DNA of 64,000 nt from Maribacter luteus. Lineage in GTDB: Bacteria; Bacteroidota; Bacteroidia; Flavobacteriales; Flavobacteriaceae. A program made the position numbers and the translations under genes. Of this stretch, positions 1-9,309 are shown piece by piece. The stretch is taken from contig NZ_WKJH01000001.1 of assembly GCF_009674825.1 (NCBI RefSeq), positions 558,001 through 622,000 of the forward strand, in the 5' to 3' direction. The notes under the pieces were generated by a model, which saw only the letters and a list, made by a program, of their open reading frames with translations, was not told the DNA's origin and made no database searches. Position 1 is the first letter of the stretch; each line of letters begins with the position of its first letter.

Positions 1-659
1 AATGCTTTGTCCTTTACCACCAATCCGCCAACGATTACATCACTATGACCTCCTAAATACTTGGTCGCTGAATGCATTACGATATCCGCACCTAAATCCA
101 ACGGTTGTTGTAGAAAAGGGGTCGCAAAGGTATTATCGACAGCCAAAAGTACTTTGTGTTTTTTGGCAATACTTGCGACACCTTTTATATCAACAATATT
201 CATCATGGGATTGGTCGGAGTCTCTACCCAAATCAATTTCGTGTTTTTATTGATATGGCCCTCTAAATTTTTTGGGTCCTGCATATCTACAAAATGAAAA
301 ACAATACCATACTTCTCGAAAACACGTTTAAACAGGCGATAACTACCTCCATAGATATCACTTGTACATACTACCTCATCCCCAGGGGCGAATAGTTTAA
401 TGACCGCGTCTATAGCTGCCAACCCGCTGCCAAAAGCCAGGCCGTACGTACCATTTTCAATACTTGCCAAAGCATTCTCCAAAGCAGTACGCGTTGGATT
501 TGCACTTCGGGAATACTCAAAACCTTTATGCCCTCCCGGAGTTGTCTGCGCAAAAGTAGAAGTTTGGTATATCGGAGTCATTACAGCACCATAAGCCTTA
601 TCTGGATGTTGCCCACCATGAATGGTTTTACTATTGAATTTTAAGCCTTTCTTGCCCAT
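1..659 (-). CDS. Cystathionine gamma-synthase/lyase-type PLP enzyme (3' part cut off by window edge)
   Basis: Reading the minus strand from the ATG at 659 gives 219 codons open to the window edge. The protein belongs to the Cys/Met-metabolism PLP-dependent family, which makes or cleaves cystathionine in the cytoplasm. Visible landmarks are the N-terminal TIHGGQ start, the substrate-loop YSRSANPTR motif, the GSGLAAI cofactor-binding turn, the VDNTFATP stretch and the HSATKYLGGHSD motif, whose Lys forms the Schiff base with PLP. The family is about 380 residues, so roughly 160 residues lie outside. Sequence alone does not separate gamma-synthase from gamma-lyase or methionine gamma-lyase. It is transcribed divergently from the DUF3298 lipoprotein. 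Confidence 0.93.
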   Translation of the reverse strand, partial: MGKKGLKFNSKTIHGGQHPDKAYGAVMTPIYQTSTFAQTTPGGHKGFEYSRSANPTRTALENALASIENGTYGLAFGSGLAAIDAVIKLFAPGDEVVCTSDIYGGSYRLFKRVFEKYGIVFHFVDMQDPKNLEGHINKNTKLIWVETPTNPMMNIVDIKGVASIAKKHKVLLAVDNTFATPFLQQPLDLGADIVMHSATKYLGGHSDVIVGGLVVKDKA

Positions 660-693
660 ACCTCATATTTTAGGGGATAAAAGTATACTTATC

Positions 694-724
694 TTTCAAA
701 GATTGCAATGAAGCGTTAATTTTG
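694..724 (+). promoter_or_regulatory. Candidate Bacteroidota promoter for the DUF3298 lipoprotein
   Basis: TTTC at 694-697 is followed after exactly 19 bases by TAATTTTG at 717-724. This fits the Bacteroidota housekeeping consensus (TTTG at -33, TAnnTTTG at -7). The start codon lies 23 bases further on. Confidence 0.55.
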
Positions 725-747
725 TGATAGACAAACACTGAAAATAA

Positions 748-1491
748 ATGAAAACCCAAATCTCCTTTTTTCTTTTTATCTTGATTTTATTGGGATGTAA
801 AGACGATGGCAAACTTGTCTTTGAACCTCAAATTATTTCTGAGGAAGCATGTGAAGAATGTCCAAAAATAAACATTGAAATCCCTAAACCTTTAGAGGAA
901 TCCAAATTGTCCGAAACGATCAATACGGCACTGAATGAGGAGCTGATTTCCCTATTGGTATATGATGATGAAATTGAAGCGACTACCGTTTCCGAAGCCA
1001 TACGTTCATTTAAGAACGGTTACAATGAACTTCAGAAACTATACCCTGACGAAACAACCCGTTGGGAAGCCAAAATTACAGGAACCGTTTCCTATGAAGA
1101 CAAGAACATGCTTACCATAGCTCTTAATTCATATCTTTTTACAGGAGGGGCACATGGGTATACAACCCGAAGGTTCTTGAATTTCGATAAAAGGAAAGGG
1201 GAAGAAATCGAAAGTTGGGAATTGTTCAAGGATAAAGAACATTTTGAACACTTTGCCGAGACAAAATTCAGGATACAGGAAGACATACCCCAAGAAGGCC
1301 CGATCAACAGTACCGGTTTTATGTTCGAGGAAGATAGGTTTTACCTACCTGAAAACATAGGGTTCACCCAAGAAGGTTTGGTACTGCTTTTCAACCAATA
1401 CGAAGTGGCGTCCTATGCCGATGGTGCCATAACCTTGGTCTTACCTTTTAATGAAGTGAAAAATTATTTGGCCACGAAAATCGAATCGTAA
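748..1491 (+). CDS. DUF3298/DUF4163-type lipoprotein
   Basis: A 247-residue lipoprotein. The first 16 residues are hydrophobic and end in LLGC, a lipobox, so the mature protein should be membrane anchored. The central part carries the FTGGAHG-YTTRRFLNFD motif typical of the DUF4163/DUF3298 pair, also found in PdaC and the RsiV anti-sigma factor. The family is linked to the cell wall, and some members bind lysozyme, but no enzymatic residues can be assigned here. The gene has its own candidate promoter and ends 2 bases before the converging DinB gene. Its exact role is unknown. Confidence 0.85.
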   Translation: MKTQISFFLFILILLGCKDDGKLVFEPQIISEEACEECPKINIEIPKPLEESKLSETINTALNEELISLLVYDDEIEATTVSEAIRSFKNGYNELQKLYPDETTRWEAKITGTVSYEDKNMLTIALNSYLFTGGAHGYTTRRFLNFDKRKGEEIESWELFKDKEHFEHFAETKFRIQEDIPQEGPINSTGFMFEEDRFYLPENIGFTQEGLVLLFNQYEVASYADGAITLVLPFNEVKNYLATKIES

Positions 1492-1493
1492 AT

Positions 1494-1961
1494 CTAGGCT
1501 TCGGCCAACAACACTTTTTTAAGCGATAGGACAACCCCTAAGTGCAACCCTTCATGAAACAGATTGAAGGCAATGGCATCTTCAACATTGTTCAGGGTTA
1601 CTTTAGCACTTGTTTCGTAAACCACGAAATCTTTGAAGACCCCATTCCCGTAATCTTCTTGCGCCCATTCGATCGTTGAGAACAAAAATCCTTTGATCAT
1701 ATCAATTTCGTCATCGGTTGCTGTCCCATCCGGTACGGATCCCTTTTTGAATTTATCGACTAATTCCAACGGGATCTTCATATCAACCCCACTTAATTTA
1801 TAAACCAACAGTTGTTGGGTCACCACTACATGGGCAATGTTCCACCAGATATTGTTACGATAACCATTAGGGATTTTCAACAATAATTCTTTCGGGGTTT
1901 TTGTAAGTACCGAATAAAGTGCTTTCCGGTTTTGTAGGGTAATATTAAATAATCTTTCCAA
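1494..1961 (-). CDS. DinB-family protein
   Basis: A four-helix-bundle DinB-like protein of about 155 residues. The family often holds a metal through three His residues; here NIWWNIAHVVVTQQLL and FHEGLHLG carry the likely ligands. I chose the TTG at 1961 because the following LERLFNITLQNRKAL segment matches where this family normally begins. The frame stays open upstream to a GTG at 2045, but those 28 residues do not look like the family and would leave only 12 bases to the divergent ArsC-like gene. Substrate unknown; members include thiol transferases and damage-inducible proteins. Confidence 0.8.
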   Translation of the reverse strand: MERLFNITLQNRKALYSVLTKTPKELLLKIPNGYRNNIWWNIAHVVVTQQLLVYKLSGVDMKIPLELVDKFKKGSVPDGTATDDEIDMIKGFLFSTIEWAQEDYGNGVFKDFVVYETSAKVTLNNVEDAIAFNLFHEGLHLGVVLSLKKVLLAEA

Positions 1962-2057
1962 TGGATATAATTTAAGTGATGTGCATAAAAATAGAAAAAT
2001 TCGATGGAATTCGGTTTCTTTGTAAACCAATTTATCAAGGAACACAACATCAACTTC

Positions 2058-2411
2058 ATGAAAAAAGTATACTACCTAAGCACTTGTGATACCTGTAAAA
2101 GAATATTGAAAGAATTGGATCCTTTAGATGGATTTCAATTGCAAGACATCAAAACAGAACCTATAACAATTCCCCAATTGGAGGAAATGAAATCATTGTC
2201 AGGTAGTTATGAATCCCTTTTCAGTAAACGTGCCCGACTTTATAAAGAGAGGGGATTGGCCCAAAAAGACTTGACCGAAGACGATTATAAAAATTTGATT
2301 CTGGAACATTATACTTTTTTAAAACGTCCGGTAATTCTTTTCAATAATAACATCTTTGTTGGCAACAGCAAAAAAGTGGTTGAAGCAGCTAAGCAAAGCA
2401 TTCACCCTTGA
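2058..2411 (+). CDS. ArsC/Spx-family thioredoxin-fold protein
   Basis: A 117-residue protein of the arsenate reductase-like (ArsC/YffB/Spx) group. The N-terminal beta strand leads into CDTC (Cys10, Cys13), the redox site, and the conserved LKRPVILF segment contributes the cis-Pro that faces it. The open frame extends 18 codons upstream, but the ATG at 2058 starts directly on the family's first strand (MKKVYYLST). The CxxC arrangement resembles Spx and YffB more than true arsenate reductase, and no ars genes are nearby, so arsenate reduction should not be assumed. Its stop overlaps the start of the next gene. Confidence 0.88.
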   Translation: MKKVYYLSTCDTCKRILKELDPLDGFQLQDIKTEPITIPQLEEMKSLSGSYESLFSKRARLYKERGLAQKDLTEDDYKNLILEHYTFLKRPVILFNNNIFVGNSKKVVEAAKQSIHP

Positions 2412-3301
2412 ATAAACGAACCTTAGCTATACTTGCTGCAATCGGTGCTACCGCAATTTATGGGGTTAACCATACCATTGCCAAAGGTGTAATGCCCAAT
2501 TATGTGGGTGCTTATGCATTTGTTGTGCTTAGGGTAATAGGTGCCGCAACCTTATTTTGGATTATTTCGTTATTTGGGCCCAAAGAAAAAATCGCAAAAA
2601 AAGATTACCTAAGAATGGTCGTTTGCGCCATCTTTGGAATGGGTCTTAATATGCTTGTTTTCTTTAAAGGGCTGTCACTGTCAACACCAATAAATAGTGC
2701 GGTACTAATTACCACAACACCAATTATCGTATTGATCTTATCTGCCCTCTGGATCAAGGAAAAAATTTCAGGAAAAAAAGTATTCGGGATATTTGTAGGG
2801 CTCCTAGGTGCAATGGGACTTATATTGTTCGGTTCGGAACTTCGGCACGATGCCCCGAACATTCCCTTGGGGAATTTTTTGATTCTAATGAATTCCTTTT
2901 TCTATGGCACCTATCTGATATTGGCCAAAATATTGATCTCCAAATACCACCCGTTCACCTTTATGAAATGGCTGTTCTCATTGGGAATCCTTATTTGTCT
3001 GCCTTTCGGCTACACCGAATTAACAGAGATAGAATGGTCCCTTTTACCGTTCGATATTGTTTGGCGAATTGCTTTTGTAATTATCGGGACCACATTTTGC
3101 ACGTACCTCTTCAACATATTCGCACTCACACAATTAAAAGCATCAACGCTAAGTGCCTTTGTTTATGTGCAACCGTTAATCGGTATTCTCTTTGCCATTG
3201 CCGTAGGTAAGGATGCCCTTACCGCTGTAAAAATCCTATCAGCCGCATTGGTTTTTTTCGGGGTATACCTGTCTAGTAGAAAGACTAAGTCAAATCTTTA
3301 G
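2408..3301 (+). CDS. DMT-superfamily (EamA) transporter, TTG start
   Basis: A 297-residue inner-membrane protein with about ten hydrophobic segments arranged as two EamA repeats (roughly 8-140 and 150-292), the architecture of drug/metabolite exporters such as RhaT or YdcZ relatives. Substrate cannot be predicted. The start is TTG, sharing bases with the TGA stop of the ArsC-like gene (TTGA); the first in-frame ATG is at codon 29, after the first membrane helix, so TTG is the sensible start and coupling is likely. The last 17 bases overlap the 3' end of the opposing thioesterase gene. Confidence 0.88.
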   Translation: MNKRTLAILAAIGATAIYGVNHTIAKGVMPNYVGAYAFVVLRVIGAATLFWIISLFGPKEKIAKKDYLRMVVCAIFGMGLNMLVFFKGLSLSTPINSAVLITTTPIIVLILSALWIKEKISGKKVFGIFVGLLGAMGLILFGSELRHDAPNIPLGNFLILMNSFFYGTYLILAKILISKYHPFTFMKWLFSLGILICLPFGYTELTEIEWSLLPFDIVWRIAFVIIGTTFCTYLFNIFALTQLKASTLSAFVYVQPLIGILFAIAVGKDALTAVKILSAALVFFGVYLSSRKTKSNL

Positions 3302-3761
3302 GCCTTTTGGCAAATTTACGGGTATCTTCCTTGGTCAATGTGCGATAACCTTCCGGCTTTTCCAATTCTTGAAAACGACCTAAAAGTTCCTCGGTAAGCG
3401 CACAAATTTGTCTTGTCTCCAAACTTATCCAAGCCCCCATCATCTCACAATGGGCCACATTACGGCCTTTACTATCGTAAAAATTATGATGAAACTCAAA
3501 GAACGAACCATCTTCACTCATTCCCATAACCTCTAAAGAGACCTTTACGGGTTTCCCGGGGAACACCTCTTTAAAATAGTACATGTGCTCATAAAAAACC
3601 ACAGGACCAAGTTTATTTTTGGCCATAACCTCATGACCAAAACCAAGTTCTAACAAACAAGCCATGCGAGTATGGCTCATAAAATTGATATAAGCCGAAT
3701 TGGCCAAATGTCGGTTAGCATCCACATCACTCCACCGAACTTCAAACTCCTTTACAAACAT
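3285..3761 (-). CDS. Acyl-CoA thioesterase, hotdog fold (4HBT type)
   Basis: A 158-residue single hotdog-domain protein. The N-terminal EVRWSDVDANRHLANSAY segment is the 4-hydroxybenzoyl-CoA thioesterase/YbgC signature, with Asp13 or Asp15 the likely catalytic acid. It would hydrolyse an acyl-CoA thioester in the cytoplasm; the substrate is unknown. It converges on and overlaps the transporter gene by 17 bases. The divergent neighbour across 120 bases is the nitronate monooxygenase. Confidence 0.9.
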   Translation of the reverse strand: MFVKEFEVRWSDVDANRHLANSAYINFMSHTRMACLLELGFGHEVMAKNKLGPVVFYEHMYYFKEVFPGKPVKVSLEVMGMSEDGSFFEFHHNFYDSKGRNVAHCEMMGAWISLETRQICALTEELLGRFQELEKPEGYRTLTKEDTRKFAKRPKDLT

Positions 3762-3881
3762 TTATTTAAAATTATTTTTATTATGCACGCATAAGAAAAG
3801 CAAAAATACCATAGTTTTGGAAAACCTCGAATGTTATTTCGAAAAAATTATCCCTACTTTTAAAACAATAAATCATAAAAT

Positions 3882-4856
3882 ATGAGCACCAAAGCACCTT
3901 TTATCAAAGACCTTTCACTTCCTGTCATTGCAGCACCAATGTTCCTTATATCCGGACCAAAATTGGTTATTGAATGTTGTAAAAACGGAATCGTAGGTAC
4001 CTTCCCGGCCTTGAACCAACGAACGAGTGATGGTTTTGAGGAATGGCTTGTCGAAATCAAGACCGCATTGGATACTTTTGAAAAAGAGACGGGGAAAAAA
4101 GCAGCCCCGTTCGGGGTCAACTTAATTGTGCATCCAACAAATCCACGTTTGGAAGCCGATATTAAGCTTTGTATAAAACATAAGGTGCCATTGATCATTA
4201 CATCCCTCGGGGCCGTTTCACAGGTGGTCGATGCCATACATAGTTATGGTGGACTCGTTTTTCACGATGTTATCAAAAAAAGACATGCCCAAAAAGCTGC
4301 AGAAGCGGGGGTAGACGGACTCATTTTGGTTTCGGCGGGTGCGGGTGGCCATGCGGGCACCATTAACCCAATGACCTTGGTGGCGGAAATCAAAAAATTC
4401 TTTTACAAGACCATTATACTTTCAGGTTGTATAAGTTCCGGTAGGGATATCGCCTCCGCATTACAAATGGGAGCCGATCTTGCTTATATGGGAACACGTT
4501 TCATAAATGCAGAAGAGAGTAAGGCTACTGACGATTATAAAGAAATGATCATAGCCTCCGGTGCCAGTGATGTGGTTTATACCGCAGCTATTTCAGGTGT
4601 TCATGCCAACTTTTTGGGAGCAAGCCTTAAAGCCGCGGGAATTACCGAAGAAGACTTGAAAAAGGATAGAAAAATAGATTTTGGAAAAGAGATGGATACC
4701 GAGGCAAAAGCATGGAAAACCATTTGGTCTGCCGGGCAAGGGGTCGCGACCATTGAGAATGTACTTCCTGTTTCTACATTGGTAAACAACCTGAAGACAG
4801 AATTCAAAACTTCAATAGAAGAGCAAATAAAGGTACTGGAAGTTTTCCCTAAATAA
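3882..4856 (+). CDS. Nitronate monooxygenase (2-nitropropane dioxygenase family)
   Basis: A 324-residue FMN-dependent TIM-barrel protein that oxidises alkyl nitronates. Typical motifs are PVIAAPMFLISGP at the N-terminus, SAGAGGHAG in the phosphate-binding region, the YMGTRFI segment near the flavin, and the GVHANFLGASL stretch. The start ATG at 3882 is the only one before the first strand. A TAGTTTTG at 3812-3819 resembles a -7 element but lacks a good -33 partner. The next gene begins 13 bases later, so both are probably co-transcribed. Confidence 0.9.
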   Translation: MSTKAPFIKDLSLPVIAAPMFLISGPKLVIECCKNGIVGTFPALNQRTSDGFEEWLVEIKTALDTFEKETGKKAAPFGVNLIVHPTNPRLEADIKLCIKHKVPLIITSLGAVSQVVDAIHSYGGLVFHDVIKKRHAQKAAEAGVDGLILVSAGAGGHAGTINPMTLVAEIKKFFYKTIILSGCISSGRDIASALQMGADLAYMGTRFINAEESKATDDYKEMIIASGASDVVYTAAISGVHANFLGASLKAAGITEEDLKKDRKIDFGKEMDTEAKAWKTIWSAGQGVATIENVLPVSTLVNNLKTEFKTSIEEQIKVLEVFPK

Positions 4857-4869
4857 CCCTAAAATCGGA

Positions 4870-5829
4870 ATGCCAACAATTACATCGGAATACAATCCGC
4901 CATTCTTATTTAAAAATGCCCATTTTTCGACCATTTATTCCGGGGTGGTAAGAAAAGTATCGGGAGTAGATCAAGAACGGGAACGTATTACCCTTTCCGA
5001 TGGGGATTTCTTGGATCTGGATTGGAGTTATGCCCAAACACCAAGTAGAAAAGTACTTATTCTATTGCATGGTCTGGAAGGAAGCGCGCAAAGGCCCTAT
5101 ATTACGGGAAGCGCAAAAGTGGCCAATGCCAATGGATATGATGCATGCGCGATCAATTTCAGGGGATGCAGTGGGGTCGCAAATACCCTTTATCGTTCAT
5201 ACCATTCGGGCGCAACGGAAGATCTTGATGCTGTTATTGAACATATTTTATCCTTGAATACATATGACTCACTCTACCTCAAGGGTTTCAGTTTGGGCGG
5301 AAACCTTTCATTGAAGTATGTTGGTGAGAATAGGGAACTCCCAAAGGAGGTGAAAGCCGTCGTCGCCGTATCGGTTCCTTGTGATCTTTATAGCTCTTTA
5401 AAACAATTGTTATTACCTAAAAATTTTCTTTATGCCAAACGTTTTAAAGAACATTTGGTTGCCAAAATGCGCATTAAGCAGCAGTTATTCCCTTCTAAAA
5501 TATCAGATAGCGATATTGCCAATATCATAACCTTGAAAGATTTTGATGATATATACACCAGTAAGGCTCATGGCTTTAAAGATGCTATGGACTATTATAA
5601 AAAATGTAGTTGCTTGCAGTTCTTGCCACACATAACCCTTCCTTCACTCATCATAAACGCACGGAACGATTCATTTTTGGGCCCTGAATGTTATCCGTAC
5701 AAAGAAGCAGAAGAAAACAGTTCCGTTCTTTTGGAAATTCCATCCTCTGGCGGACATGTAGGGTTTTATGGAAATAAGAATATTACCTATACCGAAAAAA
5801 GGGCATTAAAGTTCTTTGAAGAGGTATAG
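4870..5829 (+). CDS. YheT-family alpha/beta hydrolase
   Basis: A 319-residue alpha/beta hydrolase of the YheT/ABHD1-3 group. The oxyanion region reads LLHGLEGS, the nucleophile elbow is GFSLGG with Ser141, the acid is probably the Asp in NARNDSFLG, and the His is in SSGGHVGF. The family N-terminus, a short PPFLFKNAHFSTIYSG segment, is present. Family members act as esterases on small acyl substrates or lipids; the natural substrate is not known. It follows the nitronate monooxygenase by 13 bases. Confidence 0.9.
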   Translation: MPTITSEYNPPFLFKNAHFSTIYSGVVRKVSGVDQERERITLSDGDFLDLDWSYAQTPSRKVLILLHGLEGSAQRPYITGSAKVANANGYDACAINFRGCSGVANTLYRSYHSGATEDLDAVIEHILSLNTYDSLYLKGFSLGGNLSLKYVGENRELPKEVKAVVAVSVPCDLYSSLKQLLLPKNFLYAKRFKEHLVAKMRIKQQLFPSKISDSDIANIITLKDFDDIYTSKAHGFKDAMDYYKKCSCLQFLPHITLPSLIINARNDSFLGPECYPYKEAEENSSVLLEIPSSGGHVGFYGNKNITYTEKRALKFFEEV

Positions 5830-5904
5830 GCAAAGGTTCTAATTATTATCTTAGTAGGTTAAAACTAACAGATGCTGAAGTACCAGCGGCATAAAATCCA
5901 AAAC

Positions 5905-6384
5905 ATGAAAAAAACACTTGCTGTCTTAGCCATTGTAAGCCTTATCATAAGTTGTGGCGAAAAAAAAGAAGAAAAGAAGGGTGGTTTTGAAATGAACCGC
6001 ACAAAAAAAGAAGTTAAAGCAGAAAAAACCGTTGAAGAAGTTCCTGTTGACCTAAATAACAAAGGGGTAGGACCAATTACCTCGGTGGATTTCGGAGCTA
6101 AAATCGATAAAGAGATGGCTGCCAAAGGAGAAAAAACCTATTCGACCATTTGCGTTGCCTGCCATATGGCGGAACAACGAATGATAGGCCCTGCCCTAAA
6201 AGGAGTTTATGATAGAAGAAGTCCGGAATGGGTAATGAACATGATATTGAACCCTGATGGCATGCTTAAGGAGGACCCTATTGCCAAAGCACTATTGAAA
6301 GAATACAATAATGCAGTAATGTTAAACCAGAACCTAAGTAAGGAAGACGCAAGAGCCATTGCCGAGTACTTGCGAACACTTTAA
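5905..6384 (+). CDS. Cytochrome c lipoprotein (single heme)
   Basis: A 159-residue lipoprotein that should carry one covalent heme at CVACH (Cys83, Cys86, His87); a Met in the AVMLNQNLS segment could be the sixth ligand. The leader MKKTLAVLAIVSLIISC ends in a lipobox, and a Lys/Glu-rich linker of about 50 residues separates lipid anchor and heme domain. The frame runs 11 codons further upstream, but the ATG at 5905 begins the signal peptide. It is probably a periplasmic electron carrier. A strong terminator follows. Confidence 0.88.
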   Translation: MKKTLAVLAIVSLIISCGEKKEEKKGGFEMNRTKKEVKAEKTVEEVPVDLNNKGVGPITSVDFGAKIDKEMAAKGEKTYSTICVACHMAEQRMIGPALKGVYDRRSPEWVMNMILNPDGMLKEDPIAKALLKEYNNAVMLNQNLSKEDARAIAEYLRTL

Positions 6385-6399
6385 TTCAATAAAAGATAG

Positions 6400-6440
6400 A
6401 ATGCTGTTATCCATTTATAGATGGATAACAGCATTTTTTT
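6400..6440 (+). terminator. Intrinsic terminator after the cytochrome gene
   Basis: A perfect 15-bp stem (6400-6414 with 6421-6435), a six-base loop TTATAG and a T run to 6440. It separates the cytochrome gene from the converging SulP gene. Confidence 0.9.
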
Positions 6441-6460
6441 GATTACAACAATAAAATATA

Positions 6461-8038
6461 TTATAATTCATCAACGGCAACCTTATATGTTGGATCTTCC
6501 AGTACGTTCACATCAATGATATCCTCGGCATTTTTCAAAAGCAATATACAGTCCTTACTTAAATGCTTTAAATGCACCTTTTTGCCTGCCTTTGCATAAC
6601 GTTCCGTTAGTTTGTTCAAGGCCTCTATTCCCGACATATCGGCAACTCGACTTTCTTGGAAATCGATAATTACTTCTTCGGGATCACCCTGAACATCGAA
6701 CTTTTCATTGAACAAGGTGGTAGATCCGAAAAATAAAGGTCCGTAAATTTCATAATGCTTTATCCCGTTATCATCTACATATTTTCTAGCACGAATACGC
6801 TTTGCATTTTCCCAAGAATAGGCCAAGGCCGAAATAATGACCCCAAACAAAACCGCAATAGCCAGATTATGGGTAATTGCAGTAATCAATGTAACCAAGA
6901 CCATTACGATAACATCAGAATTCGGCATTTTTCGGAAAGTCTTAAAACTGGCCCATTCAAAAGTCCCGATAGCCACCATGAACATTAGTCCGACTAAAGC
7001 GGCCATAGGCAAACGTTCTATAAGGCTGGATCCGAACATGATAAAAACCAATAGCATTACGGCTGCGGTAATCCCGGACAAACGGGCACGAGCACCCGAA
7101 GACGTGTTTATCAAACTCTGCCCGATCATGGCACACCCACCCATTCCCGATAAAAATCCGGAAAGTATATTGGCAGTTCCTTGGGCTACACATTCTTTGT
7201 TGCCCCTACCACGGGTTTCGGTTATTTCATCAATAATGTTCAGGGTAAGTAAGCTTTCTGTTAAACCGACAACGGCAACTATCAATGCAAATGGAAATAT
7301 GATTTTGAGGGATTGCAACGTAACCGGTATTTCAGGAATAGACAATGGTGGAAAACCACCTTGAATCGACTGTCCTTCTTTCATGGTATCCGCAACGGTA
7401 AGGGTATCTACCCCAAAACCTATAACAATGGCAGAAACGACGACTATAGCCAATAAAGAAGACGGAATAGCTTTGGTAAGTTTTGGAAATCCCCATATGA
7501 TCAACATGGTCAACAAGGTTAGCCCCAACATAGTGTACATAGGAGCACCTGTCAATAGTTCATCGGTCCCTTTTTGGTAAAAATTCGGAAACTGGGCCAT
7601 AAATATGATAATTGCCAGTCCGTTTACGAAACCGAACATAACAGGATGGGGCACCAATCGAATAAATTTACCCAAACGTAAAAATCCGGCCACTACCTGT
7701 AAAACTCCAGCTAAAATGACAGTTGCGAAGACATAATGCAGAATGGTCTCTGGTTCTATGCCTGGAAAAGTATTCTTAAGCTCCAAGATCAAGCCAACAA
7801 AAACAACGGCCACAGCCCCGGTTGCACCTGATATCATTCCCGGCCTACCTCCAAAAATAGAAGTGACCAGAGCCAAAACGAATGCTGCATATAAACCTGT
7901 TAAAGGCGAAAACCCAGGAATCAAAGCAAAGGCAATGGCTTCTGGCACCAAAGCCAAGGCTACGGTAAGACCGGATAACACCTCTGTCTTGTAATCTACT
8001 TTTTGTTTAAAATCGAAAATATTCAAATACTTCTTCAT
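6461..8038 (-). CDS. SulP-family anion transporter with STAS domain
   Basis: A 525-residue inner-membrane protein: a SulP transport core (about residues 15-400, a dozen hydrophobic segments, ALVPEAIAFALIPG near the start) and a C-terminal cytoplasmic STAS domain (about 425-525, VIIDFQESRVADMSGIEAL). SulP proteins carry sulfate, bicarbonate or other anions, and sequence alone does not decide. The ATG at 8038 is preferred to an upstream TTG. It has no carbonic anhydrase or sulfur-assimilation partner beside it, unlike the two SulP genes near 50-55 kb. Confidence 0.9.
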   Translation of the reverse strand: MKKYLNIFDFKQKVDYKTEVLSGLTVALALVPEAIAFALIPGFSPLTGLYAAFVLALVTSIFGGRPGMISGATGAVAVVFVGLILELKNTFPGIEPETILHYVFATVILAGVLQVVAGFLRLGKFIRLVPHPVMFGFVNGLAIIIFMAQFPNFYQKGTDELLTGAPMYTMLGLTLLTMLIIWGFPKLTKAIPSSLLAIVVVSAIVIGFGVDTLTVADTMKEGQSIQGGFPPLSIPEIPVTLQSLKIIFPFALIVAVVGLTESLLTLNIIDEITETRGRGNKECVAQGTANILSGFLSGMGGCAMIGQSLINTSSGARARLSGITAAVMLLVFIMFGSSLIERLPMAALVGLMFMVAIGTFEWASFKTFRKMPNSDVIVMVLVTLITAITHNLAIAVLFGVIISALAYSWENAKRIRARKYVDDNGIKHYEIYGPLFFGSTTLFNEKFDVQGDPEEVIIDFQESRVADMSGIEALNKLTERYAKAGKKVHLKHLSKDCILLLKNAEDIIDVNVLEDPTYKVAVDEL

Positions 8039-8118
8039 ACCCAGCAATTTAAGGGCGCAAAAATAGTATTTATTGTTGGTTTGTCCTTATATCCTCAGAT
8101 TATTAAAGATTTGACAAC

Positions 8119-9093
8119 TTACCATGGGGTTAATCCCAACAATTTCTCCCCCAGAGGTGATAATTTGGCAGTTTCGTATTTATTTTGCTCCCAATTTCGA
8201 GGGTCACCAGGAAAAGCATAGCCTTCAGGAGCAATTCTATTCTTCCAAGAATTGATCCGCCATTTCCTTAATCCCTCATCATTTTCCTCTGCAGGCATCA
8301 TTGAAATATACTGGGCCACACGAACCTTGTTTTTTGATTTGTTCGGACGAATACCATGGGGTTGGGTACTGTTGAATATCAATAAATCGCCTGCTTTCAA
8401 TTTTACTTTTACGATTTTATCCTCAAGTCCTTCGATATTGGGTTGGAAATGATCACGGTCTTCGGGTTGAGTTGATTTCCAAGAATCATAATTCCTGTAA
8501 AGCCATGGAATACATTGAAAACCACCCATTTCCTCATCGGTTTGGTCGGCAAGAGCCAAAACGCCTTGGACATTTTGTGGCCGGGTCTCTGGATCATAAT
8601 CCCAATGAATAAAACCTTGCTGTTCATGTCCCGGTCTATTGGGGAAATTTAAATTTGCCCGATCAATGGTAACCCAAAGTTTCTCGGTGCCCCAAATATC
8701 AACAAACGCATCATAAACCCTAGGCATTTGCCTATTATCCCATAAATATTGATGGTTGTAAACTTCTACCATTCCAGTACCGGTCAATTCTTTCATCTTC
8801 ATTTCAGCTCGTGGCGGGGCATACCAAGTCTCCCTATCATCTGGATCCTTTTCCTCGAATTCCCATAGAAAATTCGCTGTTGTAAGCACTTGCTCTTGAG
8901 GCACGGCATTCTTGATTATGATATAGCCATTATGCTTCCAAAAATCCCAATCGGTTTCACTTAGCACCTTCAATGGTTTTCCATTGGAACGGTCGTTCAA
9001 TTTTGAACTACTGGTAGTTGCCGTTGATGGATTTCCTGGAATATCCTTATGGCCCATTTTGGCCATTCCCATATCTATCTTATTCTTTCCCAT
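8119..9093 (-). CDS. Phytanoyl-CoA dioxygenase (PhyH)-family Fe(II)/2-oxoglutarate oxygenase
   Basis: A 324-residue protein of the PhyH family. The facial triad can be read as His163 and Asp165 in HWDYD plus His246 in TQPHGIRPN, with the Arg two residues on likely binding 2-oxoglutarate. The first 30 residues are a polar, Ser/Thr-rich lead-in with several possible Met starts; the ATG at 9093 is the longest. The substrate is unknown, as bacterial PhyH proteins hydroxylate many small molecules. It is divergent from an AraC-type regulator across 216 bases, suggesting local control. Confidence 0.85.
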   Translation of the reverse strand: MGKNKIDMGMAKMGHKDIPGNPSTATTSSSKLNDRSNGKPLKVLSETDWDFWKHNGYIIIKNAVPQEQVLTTANFLWEFEEKDPDDRETWYAPPRAEMKMKELTGTGMVEVYNHQYLWDNRQMPRVYDAFVDIWGTEKLWVTIDRANLNFPNRPGHEQQGFIHWDYDPETRPQNVQGVLALADQTDEEMGGFQCIPWLYRNYDSWKSTQPEDRDHFQPNIEGLEDKIVKVKLKAGDLLIFNSTQPHGIRPNKSKNKVRVAQYISMMPAEENDEGLRKWRINSWKNRIAPEGYAFPGDPRNWEQNKYETAKLSPLGEKLLGLTPW

Positions 9094-9289
9094 TGGTTCT
9101 AACTTAATTTATTTACTAATAATGCATCTGATGTACTTTTAATAACACCTTATTTCTATAGATGAATTGATCATTGGCATTGTTTTCCATAGTTTAAAAC
9201 TATAAATACCATATGTGCCATTCTACCTTGATATTGATATATATTTGAACTATATTGACATTATAAATATTTTTTTATCCTTTTTGCGA

Positions 9290-9297
9290 TAATTTTG
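9290..9297 (+). promoter_or_regulatory. Candidate -7 element for the AraC regulator
   Basis: TAATTTTG matches TAnnTTTG exactly and lies 12 bases before the start codon. No good -33 element is seen at the usual distance, which would be consistent with an activated or weak promoter. Confidence 0.35.
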
Positions 9298-9309
9298 TTT
9301 CATTAACGT

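Noticed and set aside
2004-2057. Longer N-terminus for the ArsC-like protein
   Set aside because: The family begins at the first beta strand (ATG 2058), and the extension would run into the divergent DinB region.
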